Assembly (NCBI RefSeq): GCF_000764305.2
Contig: NW_025935977.1
Location: forward strand, 86,402-150,401
Source: Hyalella azteca
Lineage: Eukaryota > Arthropoda > Malacostraca > Amphipoda > Hyalellidae
Length of the DNA: 64,000 nt
Direction of reading: 5' to 3'
The notes beneath the pieces are model-generated. The model saw only the letters and a program-made list of their open reading frames with translations, did not search any database and was not told where the DNA came from. This document shows positions 58,701 to 64,000 of this stretch, piece after piece. Position numbers and translations under genes: made by a program. How positions within the stretch are numbered: the stretch's first letter is position 1; every line of letters starts with the position of its first letter.

Positions 58701-59850
58701 AATATTGAGACCTATTTATTTCAAGTTTATTATCTTCATACACTGACCATTGCCAGATGTTCATCAACAATTGCCTCATTAGTGGTGACCAAAAGTGTTA
58801 TGGTTTGCAAAACTTTAAGCTCTTCCACCCCAGCTTCCATGAGCAGCCAGAGAGCCTCCACCACCTGACCCCCACAGCTCGACTCGACTACTCCACCTGC
58901 AACCACAACTCGCTGGATGATCCCAAGTGACAGCTGTAAGAAGAAAAAAATATACATATATTATCACATTTATTAACAAAGCATGTATATACATTATAGG
59001 GCAGGTTTAAGATTAAGAAATTCTGACCAAATAGCTAAATGGATAAAAATTTGTATAAAATTATTCATTTTCTAAGCAATGATTAGCAGCTATATGATAG
59101 TAGCATTATTATTAGCAGAAACTAACCTGAACAATTTTAGGGTCCTTGGTGTGAGCGGCTTGTAGTAATGGGTGCAGGACATGAGGTGCCACAGGAGCCA
59201 AGGCAGCTGAAGAACTTTTATTGCTGCATGATGATGAAACGCTGCGTAACTGAACCATAGCATCCTCGCAAGACTGTAAAGGGGGAACAGAAATTAGAAT
59301 TGGGACAGAAAAATTATTTCTTCGAGCTTTCTTCTTTATTATTTCTTTCTATATTATTTCTTTCTACCAATATTATTTCAGACAAAATCATTTTCATCTT
59401 TTTATCTTTTCTTCCTATATTTCAGACAAAAAATGTTGCAGAATGAGCATATATATACTACAACTAACACAAGTTCCTTTGTATTGAAATTTCTACAGAA
59501 ATAATTAACAAACGCCTCATTATATCATAACAATACATTGGTTACAATATTATTAGCATTAGAAAATCACAGGAATATAATATGAAGTCATGGAAAATTA
59601 CCCAAATTGAATAAATTTGCAGTATAAAAATATTGACAGAGAACCCTATTGGACCTACTGAACCATGCTATCTCTGATGAAAAACTTAATTATCCAACTA
59701 CAACTGTACCTCCTTTATGTGTGGATATTTCTTCTTAATTTGGAGACACAGAGTCCTAAGATCTGTTTGCAATCCATCAAAGAGTTTGAGGGTGGCTGTA
59801 CTGTCAGTGGCAGCTGCCTGACCAGTTGTTTTTCCACCTCCAGCTGTCAT
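34604..59850 (-). CDS. MON2: MON2 homolog: DCB/HUS-domain Golgi-endosome trafficking scaffold (multi-exon gene)
   Basis: Thirty-four exons joined in phase encode about 1,765 residues colinear with human MON2 (about 1,717). MON2 is a peripheral protein of the trans-Golgi network and endosomes. It resembles the large BIG/GBF Arf-GEFs in its DCB and HUS regions but lacks a Sec7 domain, and it acts with DOP1 and a P4-ATPase in retromer-linked recycling. Diagnostic stretches in order: [20 protein letters not shown] (N-terminus), LRLHFTKD and ERMVAED (DCB), [31 protein letters not shown] and HSTNIFQ then DIVNSLG (HUS region), [91 protein letters not shown] and LNKGSIHS. The ATG at 59848-59850 is the first after an in-frame stop at 59908-59910. 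The TAA is at 34604-34606. An exon of about 60 residues is absent beside an N at 40729. The last ~20 residues are Gly-rich and unlike the human C-terminus. Confidence 0.95.
35121..35203 (-). CDS. MON2: MON2 exon 34 (GC donor)
   Basis: Encodes [20 protein letters not shown] and QQAPPHK, matching [27 protein letters not shown]. The donor is CAAAG|gcaagc, a GC-AG intron. Splicing there completes a Val codon with exon 35 (K|VDALTWRQ), exactly as in the family. Without splicing the frame would stop at PSN. Confidence 0.9.
35505..35765. repeat. Tandem array abutting the exon 33 donor
   Basis: About five copies of a ~45-50-bp unit (ttaagttagataacagaaag, cgactctagataacaaatca) end at the exon 33 donor. 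The unit edge nearest the exon (ctaggtaacaattcgac) merges with exon-flanking sequence. Confidence 0.88.
35766..35934 (-). CDS. MON2: MON2 exon 33
   Basis: After a Ser/Gly-rich start it encodes [20 protein letters not shown] and [10 protein letters not shown], matching [31 protein letters not shown]. The donor gtctgt splits an Arg codon (CG|C), which makes CPLPR join [11 protein letters not shown] with no gap relative to human MON2. Confidence 0.92.
36204..36320 (-). CDS. MON2: MON2 exon 32
   Basis: Encodes [20 protein letters not shown] then [16 protein letters not shown], matching [22 protein letters not shown]. It is phase 1/1 with donor gttaca. Confidence 0.93.
36355..36500. repeat. ~24-bp tandem array upstream of the exon 32 acceptor
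   Basis: Degenerate copies of gaatcttagttaaaagaagg with cga spacers lie about 30 bp from the acceptor. Confidence 0.8.
36965..37222. repeat. Tandem array opening at the exon 31 donor
   Basis: Repeats of atggttcagagttacggtt and variants run for ~250 bp and end exactly at the donor, whose own flank (gttatagttcac) is a divergent unit. Confidence 0.9.
37223..37316 (-). CDS. MON2: MON2 exon 31
   Basis: Encodes [20 protein letters not shown] and [11 protein letters not shown], matching [28 protein letters not shown]. The donor gtgaac, phase 1, opens directly into a gaaccataactct-type tandem array. Confidence 0.93.
37775..38018. repeat. Tandem array opening at the exon 30 donor
   Basis: Repeats of the 15-bp unit tgattatatcataag / tgattacaccatgag run up to the donor (catcac), which resembles the unit's gtgat start on the minus strand. 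Confidence 0.9.
38019..38103 (-). CDS. MON2: MON2 exon 30
   Basis: The 85-bp exon has acceptor ggttgcag and donor gtgatg. It encodes a Pro-rich and acidic stretch ending [15 protein letters not shown], matching NENIDVEVVQLISNE. Confidence 0.9.
38454..38629 (-). CDS. MON2: MON2 exon 29
   Basis: Encodes [20 protein letters not shown] then [20 protein letters not shown] and LDGFLFST, matching [38 protein letters not shown]...FEDFLFTK. The acceptor gtgcag and the exon's first bases recur three times upstream. Confidence 0.93.
38617..39060. repeat. ~130-bp tandem array carrying copies of the exon 29 acceptor
   Basis: Acceptor-plus-exon-edge copies (gcaagcagcactgcac) occur with junction-equivalents at 38629 (real), 38755, 38892 and 39050. 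They are separated by tgatgcaattataattcaaa and cagtagaaaataattttaca blocks. Confidence 0.9.
39761..39903. repeat. Direct repeat of part of exon 28 (49 bp, offset 93)
   Basis: The segment catggctgtccagcactggc through ctgatacagcct occurs at 39761-39809 (intron) and 39854-39902 (exon 28). The offset of 93 bp is 31 codons, and the frame stays open through both copies. Confidence 0.9.
39834..40153 (-). CDS. MON2: MON2 exon 28
   Basis: The 320-bp frame is open from acceptor actctcag to donor gtaaga. It is moderately conserved: a polar N-terminal half, then [20 protein letters not shown] and [20 protein letters not shown] with DIVQ, which parallels [24 protein letters not shown]. The APAEWVALNYVPFAERSLE block of human MON2 is not obvious here. 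A 49-bp part of the exon is repeated in the next intron with a 93-bp offset. Confidence 0.82.
40480..40600. repeat. ~20-bp array at the exon 27 donor
   Basis: Copies of caatacaataacgcctccta run into the donor flank (caataatacctcc). The GGAG|GTATTATTG donor reads as a unit variant whose siblings carry GC instead of GT. Confidence 0.82.
40598..40728 (-). CDS. MON2: MON2 exon 27 (5' end uncertain, beside N at 40729)
   Basis: Encodes [20 protein letters not shown] and [19 protein letters not shown], matching VPISSDASPFILP...LQEAVLTALDVLQKAI. The only ambiguous base in the window lies directly upstream, and homology stops there, so the 5' end is probably cut by an assembly gap. The donor is gtatta, phase 1. 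I number it 27 to leave room for the missing exon 26. Confidence 0.85.
41026..41250 (-). CDS. MON2: MON2 exon 25
   Basis: Encodes [14 protein letters not shown], then a Ser/Thr/Ala-rich linker, ending VANWNTAWK at donor gtaagg. It matches [14 protein letters not shown]...WWAAWNTWY. The next expected block (about 60 residues, FIPSQPFLTALIQIFPALYQ-like) is not found in the following 280 bp. Confidence 0.93.
41440..41545. repeat. ~55-bp intronic direct repeat near exon 24
   Basis: The block ttttattattacttcacgc with ttttttgtgctacag is repeated twice, about 60 bp from the exon 24 donor. Confidence 0.85.
41606..41740 (-). CDS. MON2: MON2 exon 24
   Basis: Encodes [20 protein letters not shown] and [20 protein letters not shown], matching [41 protein letters not shown]. 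It is phase 0/0 with donor gtaaca. Confidence 0.96.
42098..42253 (+). repeat. MITE-like dispersed repeat, copy 3, in a MON2 intron
   Basis: Begins atataactcagtactcgctg and ends gagaaaatgagctaaaa. It is the same family and orientation as 20439-20598 and sits just downstream of exon 23. Confidence 0.82.
42284..42415 (-). CDS. MON2: MON2 exon 23
   Basis: Encodes [20 protein letters not shown] and [20 protein letters not shown], matching VLFHLLDRVRESS...[20 protein letters not shown]. The acceptor and the first bases of the exon are duplicated at about 42496-42590. Confidence 0.97.
42400..42592. repeat. Duplicated acceptor of exon 23
   Basis: The segment gtggaaacagtaccttaaag and its ~75-bp upstream intron recur as atggaagcagtaccttgagt about 95 bp away. 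Each copy carries the acceptor plus ~15 bp of exon edge. Confidence 0.85.
42741..42862 (-). CDS. MON2: MON2 exon 22
   Basis: Encodes [20 protein letters not shown] and [20 protein letters not shown], nearly identical to human [40 protein letters not shown]. The donor is gtatat. Confidence 0.97.
43490..43705. repeat. ~68-bp array at the exon 21 donor
   Basis: Three to four copies of aataacgaaggtttcatcct followed by atttttgctatttttaaaca run up to the donor, whose flank (ttcatactatttgtgctatttac) is the terminal copy. Confidence 0.88.
43706..43853 (-). CDS. MON2: MON2 exon 21
   Basis: Begins [14 protein letters not shown], matching WNISDYFFQRG. It lacks most of the vertebrate coiled insert and ends [13 protein letters not shown], matching PFDCLWLCLYAKL. 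The donor is gtaaat, phase 1. Confidence 0.95.
44651..44954. repeat. 79-bp x4 array containing the last 60 bp of exon 20 and its donor
   Basis: Donor sites (complement acttac) lie at 44651, 44730, 44809 and 44888, exactly 79 bp apart. Each unit holds ~60 bp of exon and ~19 bp of intron and is nearly identical to the others. Confidence 0.96.
44894..45056 (-). CDS. MON2: MON2 exon 20
   Basis: Encodes [20 protein letters not shown] and [15 protein letters not shown], matching [18 protein letters not shown]...[15 protein letters not shown]. The donor at 44893 (gtaagt) is the first of four identical donors spaced exactly 79 bp. Only this one keeps the frame into exon 21 with a family-like join (GLM|WNISDYF). 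Confidence 0.95.
45275..45660. repeat. Tandem copies of the exon 19 3' edge and flank
   Basis: The flank acatgtctgaattcatggaa with cttcacgatgtac occurs three times (about 45285, 45407, 45564). The first copy also includes ~46 bp of exon 19 (attttcattgacagctgc) with an altered donor. Confidence 0.88.
45616..45791 (-). CDS. MON2: MON2 exon 19
   Basis: Encodes [20 protein letters not shown] and [20 protein letters not shown] then [12 protein letters not shown], colinear with [28 protein letters not shown]...GWPLVLGVMGAI. The donor is gtgagc, phase 2. The exon end and donor are copied ~275 bp downstream. Confidence 0.95.
46120..46935. repeat. ~65-bp AT-rich array at the exon 18 donor side
   Basis: Copies of atatgtaacgcaccatcatt with tatatattatattaaa recur through 46620-46900. 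A longer copy including catatcacccaaattttgtt occurs both at ~46155 and beside the exon at ~46900. Confidence 0.85.
46951..47150 (-). CDS. MON2: MON2 exon 18
   Basis: The 200-bp exon encodes [20 protein letters not shown] and [15 protein letters not shown], matching [35 protein letters not shown]. The acceptor (tatattggaag) has a poor pyrimidine tract. The donor is gttcat. Confidence 0.95.
47232..47397. repeat. Inverted repeat with 20-bp arms
   Basis: The arms tttcattgaagaccagagaa (47232) and ttctctggtcttcaatgaaa (47378) are exact complements. A separate short hairpin (agtagtcc ... ggactact) lies at ~47471-47497. It is possibly a small foldback element in the exon 17-18 intron. Confidence 0.75.
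48865..49040. repeat. 51-bp x4 array at the exon 17 donor
   Basis: The donor complement acccac recurs at 48882, 48933, 48984 and 49035. The unit includes tacagctgtcatagtgatta. The array abuts the exon and repeats the GTGGGT donor. Confidence 0.92.
49041..49275 (-). CDS. MON2: MON2 exon 17
   Basis: Encodes [20 protein letters not shown] then [17 protein letters not shown] and [16 protein letters not shown], a near match to human MON2 through [14 protein letters not shown]. The donor is gtgggt, phase 1, and it is repeated in a 51-bp array directly downstream. Confidence 0.97.
49568..49702 (-). CDS. MON2: MON2 exon 16
   Basis: The 135-bp exon encodes [20 protein letters not shown] and [13 protein letters not shown], almost identical to human [33 protein letters not shown]. 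The donor is gtgaaa, phase 0. Confidence 0.97.
50025..50126 (-). CDS. MON2: MON2 exon 15
   Basis: The 102-bp exon encodes [20 protein letters not shown] and [13 protein letters not shown], matching [27 protein letters not shown]. The donor is gtccta. Confidence 0.94.
50340..50460. repeat. Repeated exon 14 donor
   Basis: acgaacctca occurs at 50370, 50388 and 50441 (the real junction). Flanks such as aatcctgcgtacgaacc and gacaattctgaagaaaatg are also shared. Confidence 0.88.
50447..50650 (-). CDS. MON2: MON2 exon 14
   Basis: The 204-bp exon, phase 0/0, contains [20 protein letters not shown] and [11 protein letters not shown], matching the vertebrate [28 protein letters not shown], followed by a Ser/Gln-rich tail. 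The donor gttcgt recurs twice in the next ~75 bp, and the acceptor with the first 15 bp of the exon recurs upstream at about 50705-50721. Confidence 0.96.
50856..51004 (-). CDS. MON2: MON2 exon 13
   Basis: The 149-bp exon contains [20 protein letters not shown] and [14 protein letters not shown], virtually identical to human [30 protein letters not shown]. The donor is gtatta, phase 0. A second intact copy exists at 62392-62540. Confidence 0.97.
51390..52210. repeat. Complex tandem array with exon 12 edge copies
   Basis: A ~115-bp unit (acaatttacactaaaattcc, aaattcacaacaaatatcac, agcagcgagtctcaccacaa) repeats about six times. It is interleaved with copies of the exon 12 3' edge and donor (catgggtcgcacatctgag, ccaccaggagtagagctgg). 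Confidence 0.9.
52210..52386 (-). CDS. MON2: MON2 exon 12
   Basis: The exon is phase 1/1 after acceptor tttctag. It encodes [20 protein letters not shown], then a Cys/Lys/Glu stretch and [13 protein letters not shown]. Two donors fit the phase: gtaaaa (end 52210) and gtgaga inside PGG|E. The last ~60 bp recur repeatedly in the downstream intron array and in the duplicated block at the right edge. Confidence 0.78.
52888..53058 (-). CDS. MON2: MON2 exon 11
   Basis: The 171-bp exon, phase 1/1, has acceptor gtctcag and donor gtctgt. It encodes a polar Ser/Thr/acidic linker ([20 protein letters not shown] onward). This linker diverges between species, so its call rests on phase, splice sites and position. 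Confidence 0.8.
53287..53408 (-). CDS. MON2: MON2 exon 10
   Basis: Encodes [20 protein letters not shown] then [16 protein letters not shown], parallel to [32 protein letters not shown]. The donor is gtaacg, phase 1. A second acceptor 7 bp further in (ctgcag) is possible. Confidence 0.9.
53757..53990. repeat. ~32/64-bp array at the exon 9 donor
   Basis: Alternating units ctacacagctttacctacaa and atttttaaatacaaatgagg with gcactca / tgtattca run into exon 9, repeating its candidate donors. Confidence 0.9.
53937..54109 (-). CDS. MON2: MON2 exon 9 (3' boundary uncertain)
   Basis: The exon starts [20 protein letters not shown], which matches DIVNALGSFIQSLFL, then becomes a Gly/Ser/Thr-rich low-complexity segment. 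Its donor lies inside a tandem array that repeats the candidate donors. The end given (gtagtg, phase 2) is the one that reads into [10 protein letters not shown]. Donors at 53947 (gtaaag) and 53951 (gtaggt) are alternatives. Human MON2 has ~30 extra residues here that I cannot find. Confidence 0.75.
54367..55579. mobile_element. Degraded THAP-type DNA transposon in the exon 8-9 intron
   Basis: Terminal inverted repeats aatcgggctcg (54367-54377) and its complement (55569-55579) bound 1.2 kb. Near the right end a minus-strand frame encodes [19 protein letters not shown], the C-x4-C start of a THAP zinc finger. On the plus strand near 54700-54835 a frame reads [20 protein letters not shown], a motif common in uncharacterised arthropod transposon proteins. 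Both frames are interrupted, so the element is dead. No clear target-site duplication is seen. Confidence 0.72.
55761..55940 (-). CDS. MON2: MON2 exon 8 (HUS region)
   Basis: The 180-bp exon, phase 0/0, contains [20 protein letters not shown] and ends [13 protein letters not shown]. This corresponds to the HUS-box neighbourhood (YDMKQHSTKVFRDIVN) of human MON2. Confidence 0.96.
56319..56531 (-). CDS. MON2: MON2 exon 7 (HUS region)
   Basis: The 213-bp exon, phase 0/0, begins [20 protein letters not shown], continues SPNIKYR, and ends [20 protein letters not shown] then HYYPLL. This is among the most conserved MON2 segments. Confidence 0.96.
56765..57100. repeat. ~37-bp array at the exon 6 donor
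   Basis: About eight copies of ttgaagaggtaacctattgt with tgctatggaaacaagga run to the exon 6 donor. The exon end plus donor (ttcaag|gtaccc on the minus strand) resembles the unit. Confidence 0.9.
57103..57228 (-). CDS. MON2: MON2 exon 6
   Basis: The 126-bp exon, phase 0/0, contains [20 protein letters not shown] and [12 protein letters not shown]. This is the MON2 block [25 protein letters not shown] in the HUS-proximal region. The donor is gtaccc, with a 37-bp tandem array starting immediately beyond it. Confidence 0.95.
57504..57630 (-). CDS. MON2: MON2 exon 5
   Basis: The exon completes an Arg codon from exon 4, then reads [20 protein letters not shown] and ends DAFLLVQ at donor gtattc. 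It is an acidic, Gly-rich linker of the kind expected after ERMVAED. The 5' half of the exon and its acceptor region are duplicated 141 bp upstream. Confidence 0.87.
57585..57862. repeat. 141-bp tandem duplication of the exon 5 5' edge
   Basis: The segment cctcaccaccaccctcatcc through gcacaaaactcaatgttta occurs at 57611 and again at 57752. The second copy holds the first ~50 bp of exon 5 plus its acceptor region. Confidence 0.93.
58062..58186 (-). CDS. MON2: MON2 exon 4 (DCB)
   Basis: The exon has acceptor gttccag and donor gtaaat, phase 2 out. It contains [20 protein letters not shown] and ERMVAED, nearly identical to the vertebrate [20 protein letters not shown]...ERMVAED block. Confidence 0.95.
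58748..58933 (-). CDS. MON2: MON2 exon 3 (DCB)
   Basis: The 186-bp exon, phase 0/0, has acceptor cttacag and donor gtcagt. It contains [20 protein letters not shown] and [16 protein letters not shown], which matches [25 protein letters not shown] of human MON2. Confidence 0.94.
59127..59273 (-). CDS. MON2: MON2 exon 2
   Basis: The 147-bp exon, phase 0/0, has acceptor ctttacag and donor gttagt. It encodes [20 protein letters not shown] through [11 protein letters not shown], which parallels the DCB-region GTKEPKITQ of human MON2. Confidence 0.9.
59710..59850 (-). CDS. MON2: MON2 exon 1 (start codon)
   Basis: Encodes residues 1-47. A Gly/Thr/Ala-rich leader ([10 protein letters not shown]) is followed by [20 protein letters not shown] and PHIKE, the conserved MON2 N-terminal helix. 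The donor is gtacag, phase 0. The frame stays open upstream to 59908-59910 with no other ATG. Confidence 0.92.
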
Positions 59851-61577
59851 TCTTGGAAGGTTGTTAATCAAAGCTCTTGACTCACACAAAACCCTTTGCT
59901 TTAATATTTATAAATTCTCAACCTTTTTCAAGATAGGCATAGCAAGGCCATAAAATTTTCAATTTTGGGTTCATGAACCAGGATGTATTACAAAATCTGA
60001 TAAAAATTTACTGACATAGATCTTCACATTTTTCAATGCTAAATCTGCAAACAAGAATTCATTAATTGTGTAAACTGAAGTCTACCTTGCAGAATGGAAT
60101 TCAAGGCAAATATGGGTGGAACAGTTCTGTCAGAAAGTGATATATTATTAGGTATATCTCCATAATAATATTATCTCTCCATAAATATCAACACAGAGTG
60201 AGATTCAACATAATGCCCTATGACATGTTTACCAGGCAAGGCTCTATAAACCATCACTCAGTGAGGGAAGTCAGTTGAGCTCTTGTTAAGCTGTGACAAG
60301 TAAATATTTTGGTGAGCACACCTGGCACTACCCTTGTGTCATTACAAACTGTATTGCAATCCCTGGCAATCTGATCTGCACGGACAATTGATAAACTGTT
60401 GCTAATAATTACTTCTACCAAGTATGTTAGGTGTAGAATGTATCTGTGCTGCAACTACAGCTTTTCCCTATTTTTGAGACTGCATGATTTCTGCTACATG
60501 AATTTTCTCCCTATTGTTAACAAAAGGCGCAATCAAGCAGCAAATTTTCAAATTCAATAAAAATATGTCACTACTGTGAATTAACACCTACTATCCAAGC
60601 TGCAATTGGATTTTTAGGCATAAATTTTTCATTTTCAAGCAATGAGTCCATTTTTCAGCTGAAAAATCATTTGCCAAACCCCAATTTCATTTTTCAAGCT
60701 GTGCAGACATATTTTGCCAAATATCTTATTTTAGCCTAGAAGTTGTGTTAAATCTTGAATTGTTCTGCAGGATCTACCCAACCTCAGTTTTGGCATTCAC
60801 AACAAGTTAAACTCTTCTGCTTGATCTGAATCCAAAAGATCTCAATATAATAATTAGTCAGTCATCAAAGATACTGTATACAACTCTGATTTACACTAAT
60901 TACTTATTGTATTTTACTGAAGTCTTCAAGCTTCCCAAAAGTTGACCATCAAATTAAGTATTGTAGCTTTCAATGTTAAATTTTATCATTGTGAAAATCT
61001 ATTTCAATTCAAAAGAAGAGCTACTGATGGTAAACTGCTACAAAAATATGCTGCACTACAAATTCAAGGCTAGCAAATAAATATTGGACTACAAAATTAT
61101 CTAAAATTGGTACATAAATTAGACTAAAAACTACACAATGGCTAACAAATTGTATTTTAAAAATTAAGAAATTTATATCTTGGTGGCACTATTGAACTGA
61201 ACAGCGACAAAATTTTATAAATTGTCAGATTTTCAGACCATAATATTTCAGATGCAAAAAACCAAAACACGCGATTTTAGAAATACAAATTATCAAAAGG
61301 GTATACAGCGGCTGCAGTATAACTAGGAACATAGGAAGTTTCCAATCCCAGCAGTAGCAGCTGCCTGCTGGCTGGCAAGCATCTGCTTTCATCATAAAAT
61401 GTCTCTTTGATCTTTATAGATAATTTGAATGAAATTCAAAGGGGCAAAGGGCTATCATAAGTGAAAGTGTAAAACTGGCCATCAGTTATCAGTGTCACAT
61501 CATCACATGTTCTTTAATAATGTATGAAAGTCACCAGAAACCAATTGTTTTGAGTTGGACTGAAAATTTTGTACTGG
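59851..61577. other. Upstream region of MON2 exon 1; promoter / 5' UTR not resolved
   Basis: There is no recognisable exon. The sequence is less repetitive than the rest of the window, with smoother base composition. Any MON2 promoter or 5' UTR exon should be here or further right, but I see no motif that decides it. Confidence 0.45.
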
Positions 61578-61617
61578 GGGTGCTGAGGCCGAGCGTGCCA
61601 GAGATCCACGCCATGCT
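61578..61617 (-). pseudogene. Truncated second copy of MON2 exon 14
   Basis: The first 40 bp ([13 protein letters not shown]) and the acceptor are kept. Homology then ends abruptly, and the frame reads unrelated sequence to a stop. Confidence 0.85.
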
Positions 61618-62391
61618 CTGGGGGTAGGAAAAAGAGAGATGAAAATTTGTATATACTAAATGTAGACTATACTATACTATAGTACTAAACTTCTATGTAC
61701 TAAATTTGTATAATTGTATATACTATCATCCACGCTATGCTTTGAGAGCAGAAAAGAAATAGTCCGTATTCAAGATTGCGAGTTTTTTATACCAAGTTGT
61801 AATTTGTTTATTTAGTCATACCAATAAATTTATTACATTTCGATTGATAAAAATTATGCTTAGCTTCGGGAGATCTCGCCCTCCCAAAGTCACCGGTACT
61901 TCAAACCAGAAAAGGCAATTTATTGAAATCTTTCCTAATGCATCTGCTGTAGATAAGCGAAAATTAACAATAAATACCCTAATTTCCAGCAACAACCGGA
62001 CTATTTAAGCCTCACTAAAATGAAAGAGAATAAAAGAGAGAGCGAGAGAGAGATTACTTCAAGTCTAAACTACTCAAAATTGGTTTACAACACAAATATG
62101 TAGCAGCGAGGTGACATTTCCACGTACAGGGCCACGGCAGCTATCAGCAACAAAAGTTAAAATCTTCCGTCTTTCTGAACCCGAGGGTTGGGCAAATTTT
62201 TCCTTCTCTCAGTTCACCGTGTAATGCCTAACAACACAGCCTCAACTGTCGTTCAAATTCGTGCGCTCTACCCGCGGCATGGACAGGTTGACAAAGAGAA
62301 ATAGTAAGTAACTTAATTAGTTATACCGGATTTCCACTCTGCTAAACAATCTTTTCACCAAATAATATAAGACATGGAATAAGAAACATAC

Positions 62392-62540
62392 CTGGAAGGC
62401 TTGCAAGATGCTCTCAGTGGCAGCTTCGTCGGTGCAGGCCTCGAGCAGCGTGCTGAGGGCGGCGAGCAGACCACACCAAGCTGACGTCACCAGCTGACTC
62501 AGCACCTCCTCTTCAGCTGGTGCTGCTCCTGACACACCGT
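62392..62540 (-). pseudogene. Second copy of MON2 exon 13
   Basis: The 149-bp copy, like exon 13, has intact splice sites (donor gtatgt, stronger than the original gtatta) and the same protein apart from DGMPG to DGVSG. It lies upstream of MON2 exon 1, so it cannot be part of this MON2 transcript unless transcription starts further right. Confidence 0.85.
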
Positions 62541-64000
62541 CTGCAAAGATGGCACAATGTTACAGTCTCAAAGATGTAAACTTTTTGAAGTTAACTAATT
62601 AACTGTGAGACGCAGAACTGAACTTTTTGAAGTTTAGACATGAATCTGAATATGATATTCAGATGATTACCATGATCTTTCCCGTGCTGTTGAAACAGTT
62701 TGAAAGTTTGGCATGCAATTATATGGCATTCATAAAGTTAAAACAACATCGTTAATGTACCATCCAATTTTGAACCACGTAATGTAAATGTAAAATTTAG
62801 TAAATGTAAATTTAGTAATTTACATCAACGTTTGAGGTTCATTCACTCGTTCCTCTCTCTTAGTCTGAGTCTCATCTCACAGCAATTAAACAGAAAATCT
62901 TGAGATTTACAACAAATTTCAGACGAATGTCGCCATAATTAGTACAGCGGCCAATCTCACCACCAGATGGCTAATATTTTCCAGCTTAGCAACGTGTTTA
63001 CTCAAAAGAAACTGCATTGAAAATTTACAACGAAATTCCAATCAATTCTCGCCATCATTCGTAAAGTTGTGAATATCACCACCATGAGTAGAGCTAGAAC
63101 TGTTCATCCTAGCAACATGTTCATTCACAAGGAATTAAAAAGAAAACCTTGAAATCAACAGCAAAATTCACAACAAATATCACCATCGTTCGACCAGCAG
63201 CAAGCCTCACCACAAGGAATTAAAGACTCTACAATTTACACTAAAATTCCAGGCAATTTTCGCCATGAAATCTACAACGAAATTCACAACAATTATAACC
63301 ATCGTTCGAACAGTAGCGAGTCTCACCACAAGGAATTGAAAACACTAAAATTTGCACTAAAATTAAAGGCAATTTTTGTCATGGGTCGCACAGCTGAGAG
63401 TCTCACCACCAGGTGCAGAGCTGGAACTGTCCAGCTTAGCGACGAGCTCAATCACAAGGAATTAAACAGAAAACCTGTTTAATCTTGAAAATAAAACCTT
63501 AAAATCTATAACGAAATTCACAACAAATATCACCGTCGTTCGACCAGAATCAAGTCTCATTACAAGGTCTTGAGGTGATGACTACAATTTACACCAAAAT
63601 CCCAGGCAATTTTCACCATGGGTCGCACATCTGAGTCTCACCACCAGGAGTAGAGCTGGAACTGTCCAACTTAGCAACGTGTTCCATTAGAACTAATTAA
63701 ACCGAAAACCTTGACATCAACAAAGAAATTCGCAACAAATATCACCGTCGTTCGACCTGAAGCGAGTCTCATCACAAGGAATTGAGAATTCTACAATTTA
63801 CTCTAAAATTCCAGGAAATTTTCGTGATGAAATCTACAACAAAATTCAGAACAAATATCACCATCGTTCGAACAGCAGCGAGTTTCATTGCTAAGTCTCA
63901 CCACAAGGAATTGGGGTGATGACTACAATTTACCCTAAAATCCAAGGCAATTTTCACCATGGGTCGCACAGCTGAGAGCCTCACCACCAGGAGTAGAGCT

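Larger units (their letters stand above)
61578..64000 (-). repeat. Duplicated MON2 exon 12-14 block (copy B)
   Basis: Sequence parallel to 50603-52300 runs in the same orientation. It has the 5' edge of exon 14 (cut at 61577/61578), its intron, an intact copy of exon 13, and the exon 12-edge tandem array through the right end of the window. About 500 bp (61881-62386) are present only in this copy. Confidence 0.93.

Noticed and set aside
59851..59889. Earlier MON2 start at 59889
   Set aside because: The codon there is TTG; the first ATG after the in-frame stop at 59908-59910 is at 59848-59850.

Overview
This window looks like a piece of an invertebrate nuclear genome, most likely a crustacean. 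It is AT-rich, its genes are cut into many short GC-richer exons with ordinary GT-AG junctions, and it carries dispersed SINE- and MITE-like repeats and many minisatellites. The phylum is an inference. It rests on an SLC34-type phosphate transporter, which insects generally lack, on protein divergence from the human genes, and on the repeat style.

Layout. (1) 339-4526, minus strand: the N-terminal half of an SLC34 (NaPi-II) sodium-phosphate cotransporter, five exons in perfect phase, running off the left edge. (2) 4.5-34.6 kb: about 30 kb of AT-rich sequence without a recognisable complete gene. It holds a tRNA-derived SINE, two copies of a MITE-like repeat, a large palindrome, a ~41-bp minisatellite array, a 222-bp tandem duplication and a few orphan exon candidates. 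One of these, at 8070-8240 (minus), resembles a PKA-inhibitor motif. (3) 34604-59850, minus strand: an almost complete MON2 gene, the Golgi/endosome scaffold related to BIG/GBF Arf-GEFs. I could place 34 exons, from an ATG preceded by an in-frame stop to a TAA, coding for about 1,765 residues. One internal exon of about 60 residues is missing next to a single N at 40729. A degraded THAP-type DNA transposon sits in one intron and a copy of the MITE-like repeat in another. (4) 59851-61577: no recognisable gene. (5) 61578-64000: a duplicated copy of the MON2 exon 12-14 block, in the same orientation, upstream of MON2 exon 1 and running off the right edge.

Functionally the two genes are unrelated: phosphate uptake at the plasma membrane, and membrane trafficking at the trans-Golgi network and endosomes. 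The striking shared property is structural. At most exons of both genes the intron beside a splice site holds a short tandem array, and in many cases the repeat unit contains the splice site itself plus 10-60 bp of the exon edge. The genes therefore carry rows of decoy donors or acceptors. This splice-junction-anchored tandem duplication is the main unusual signal in the window.
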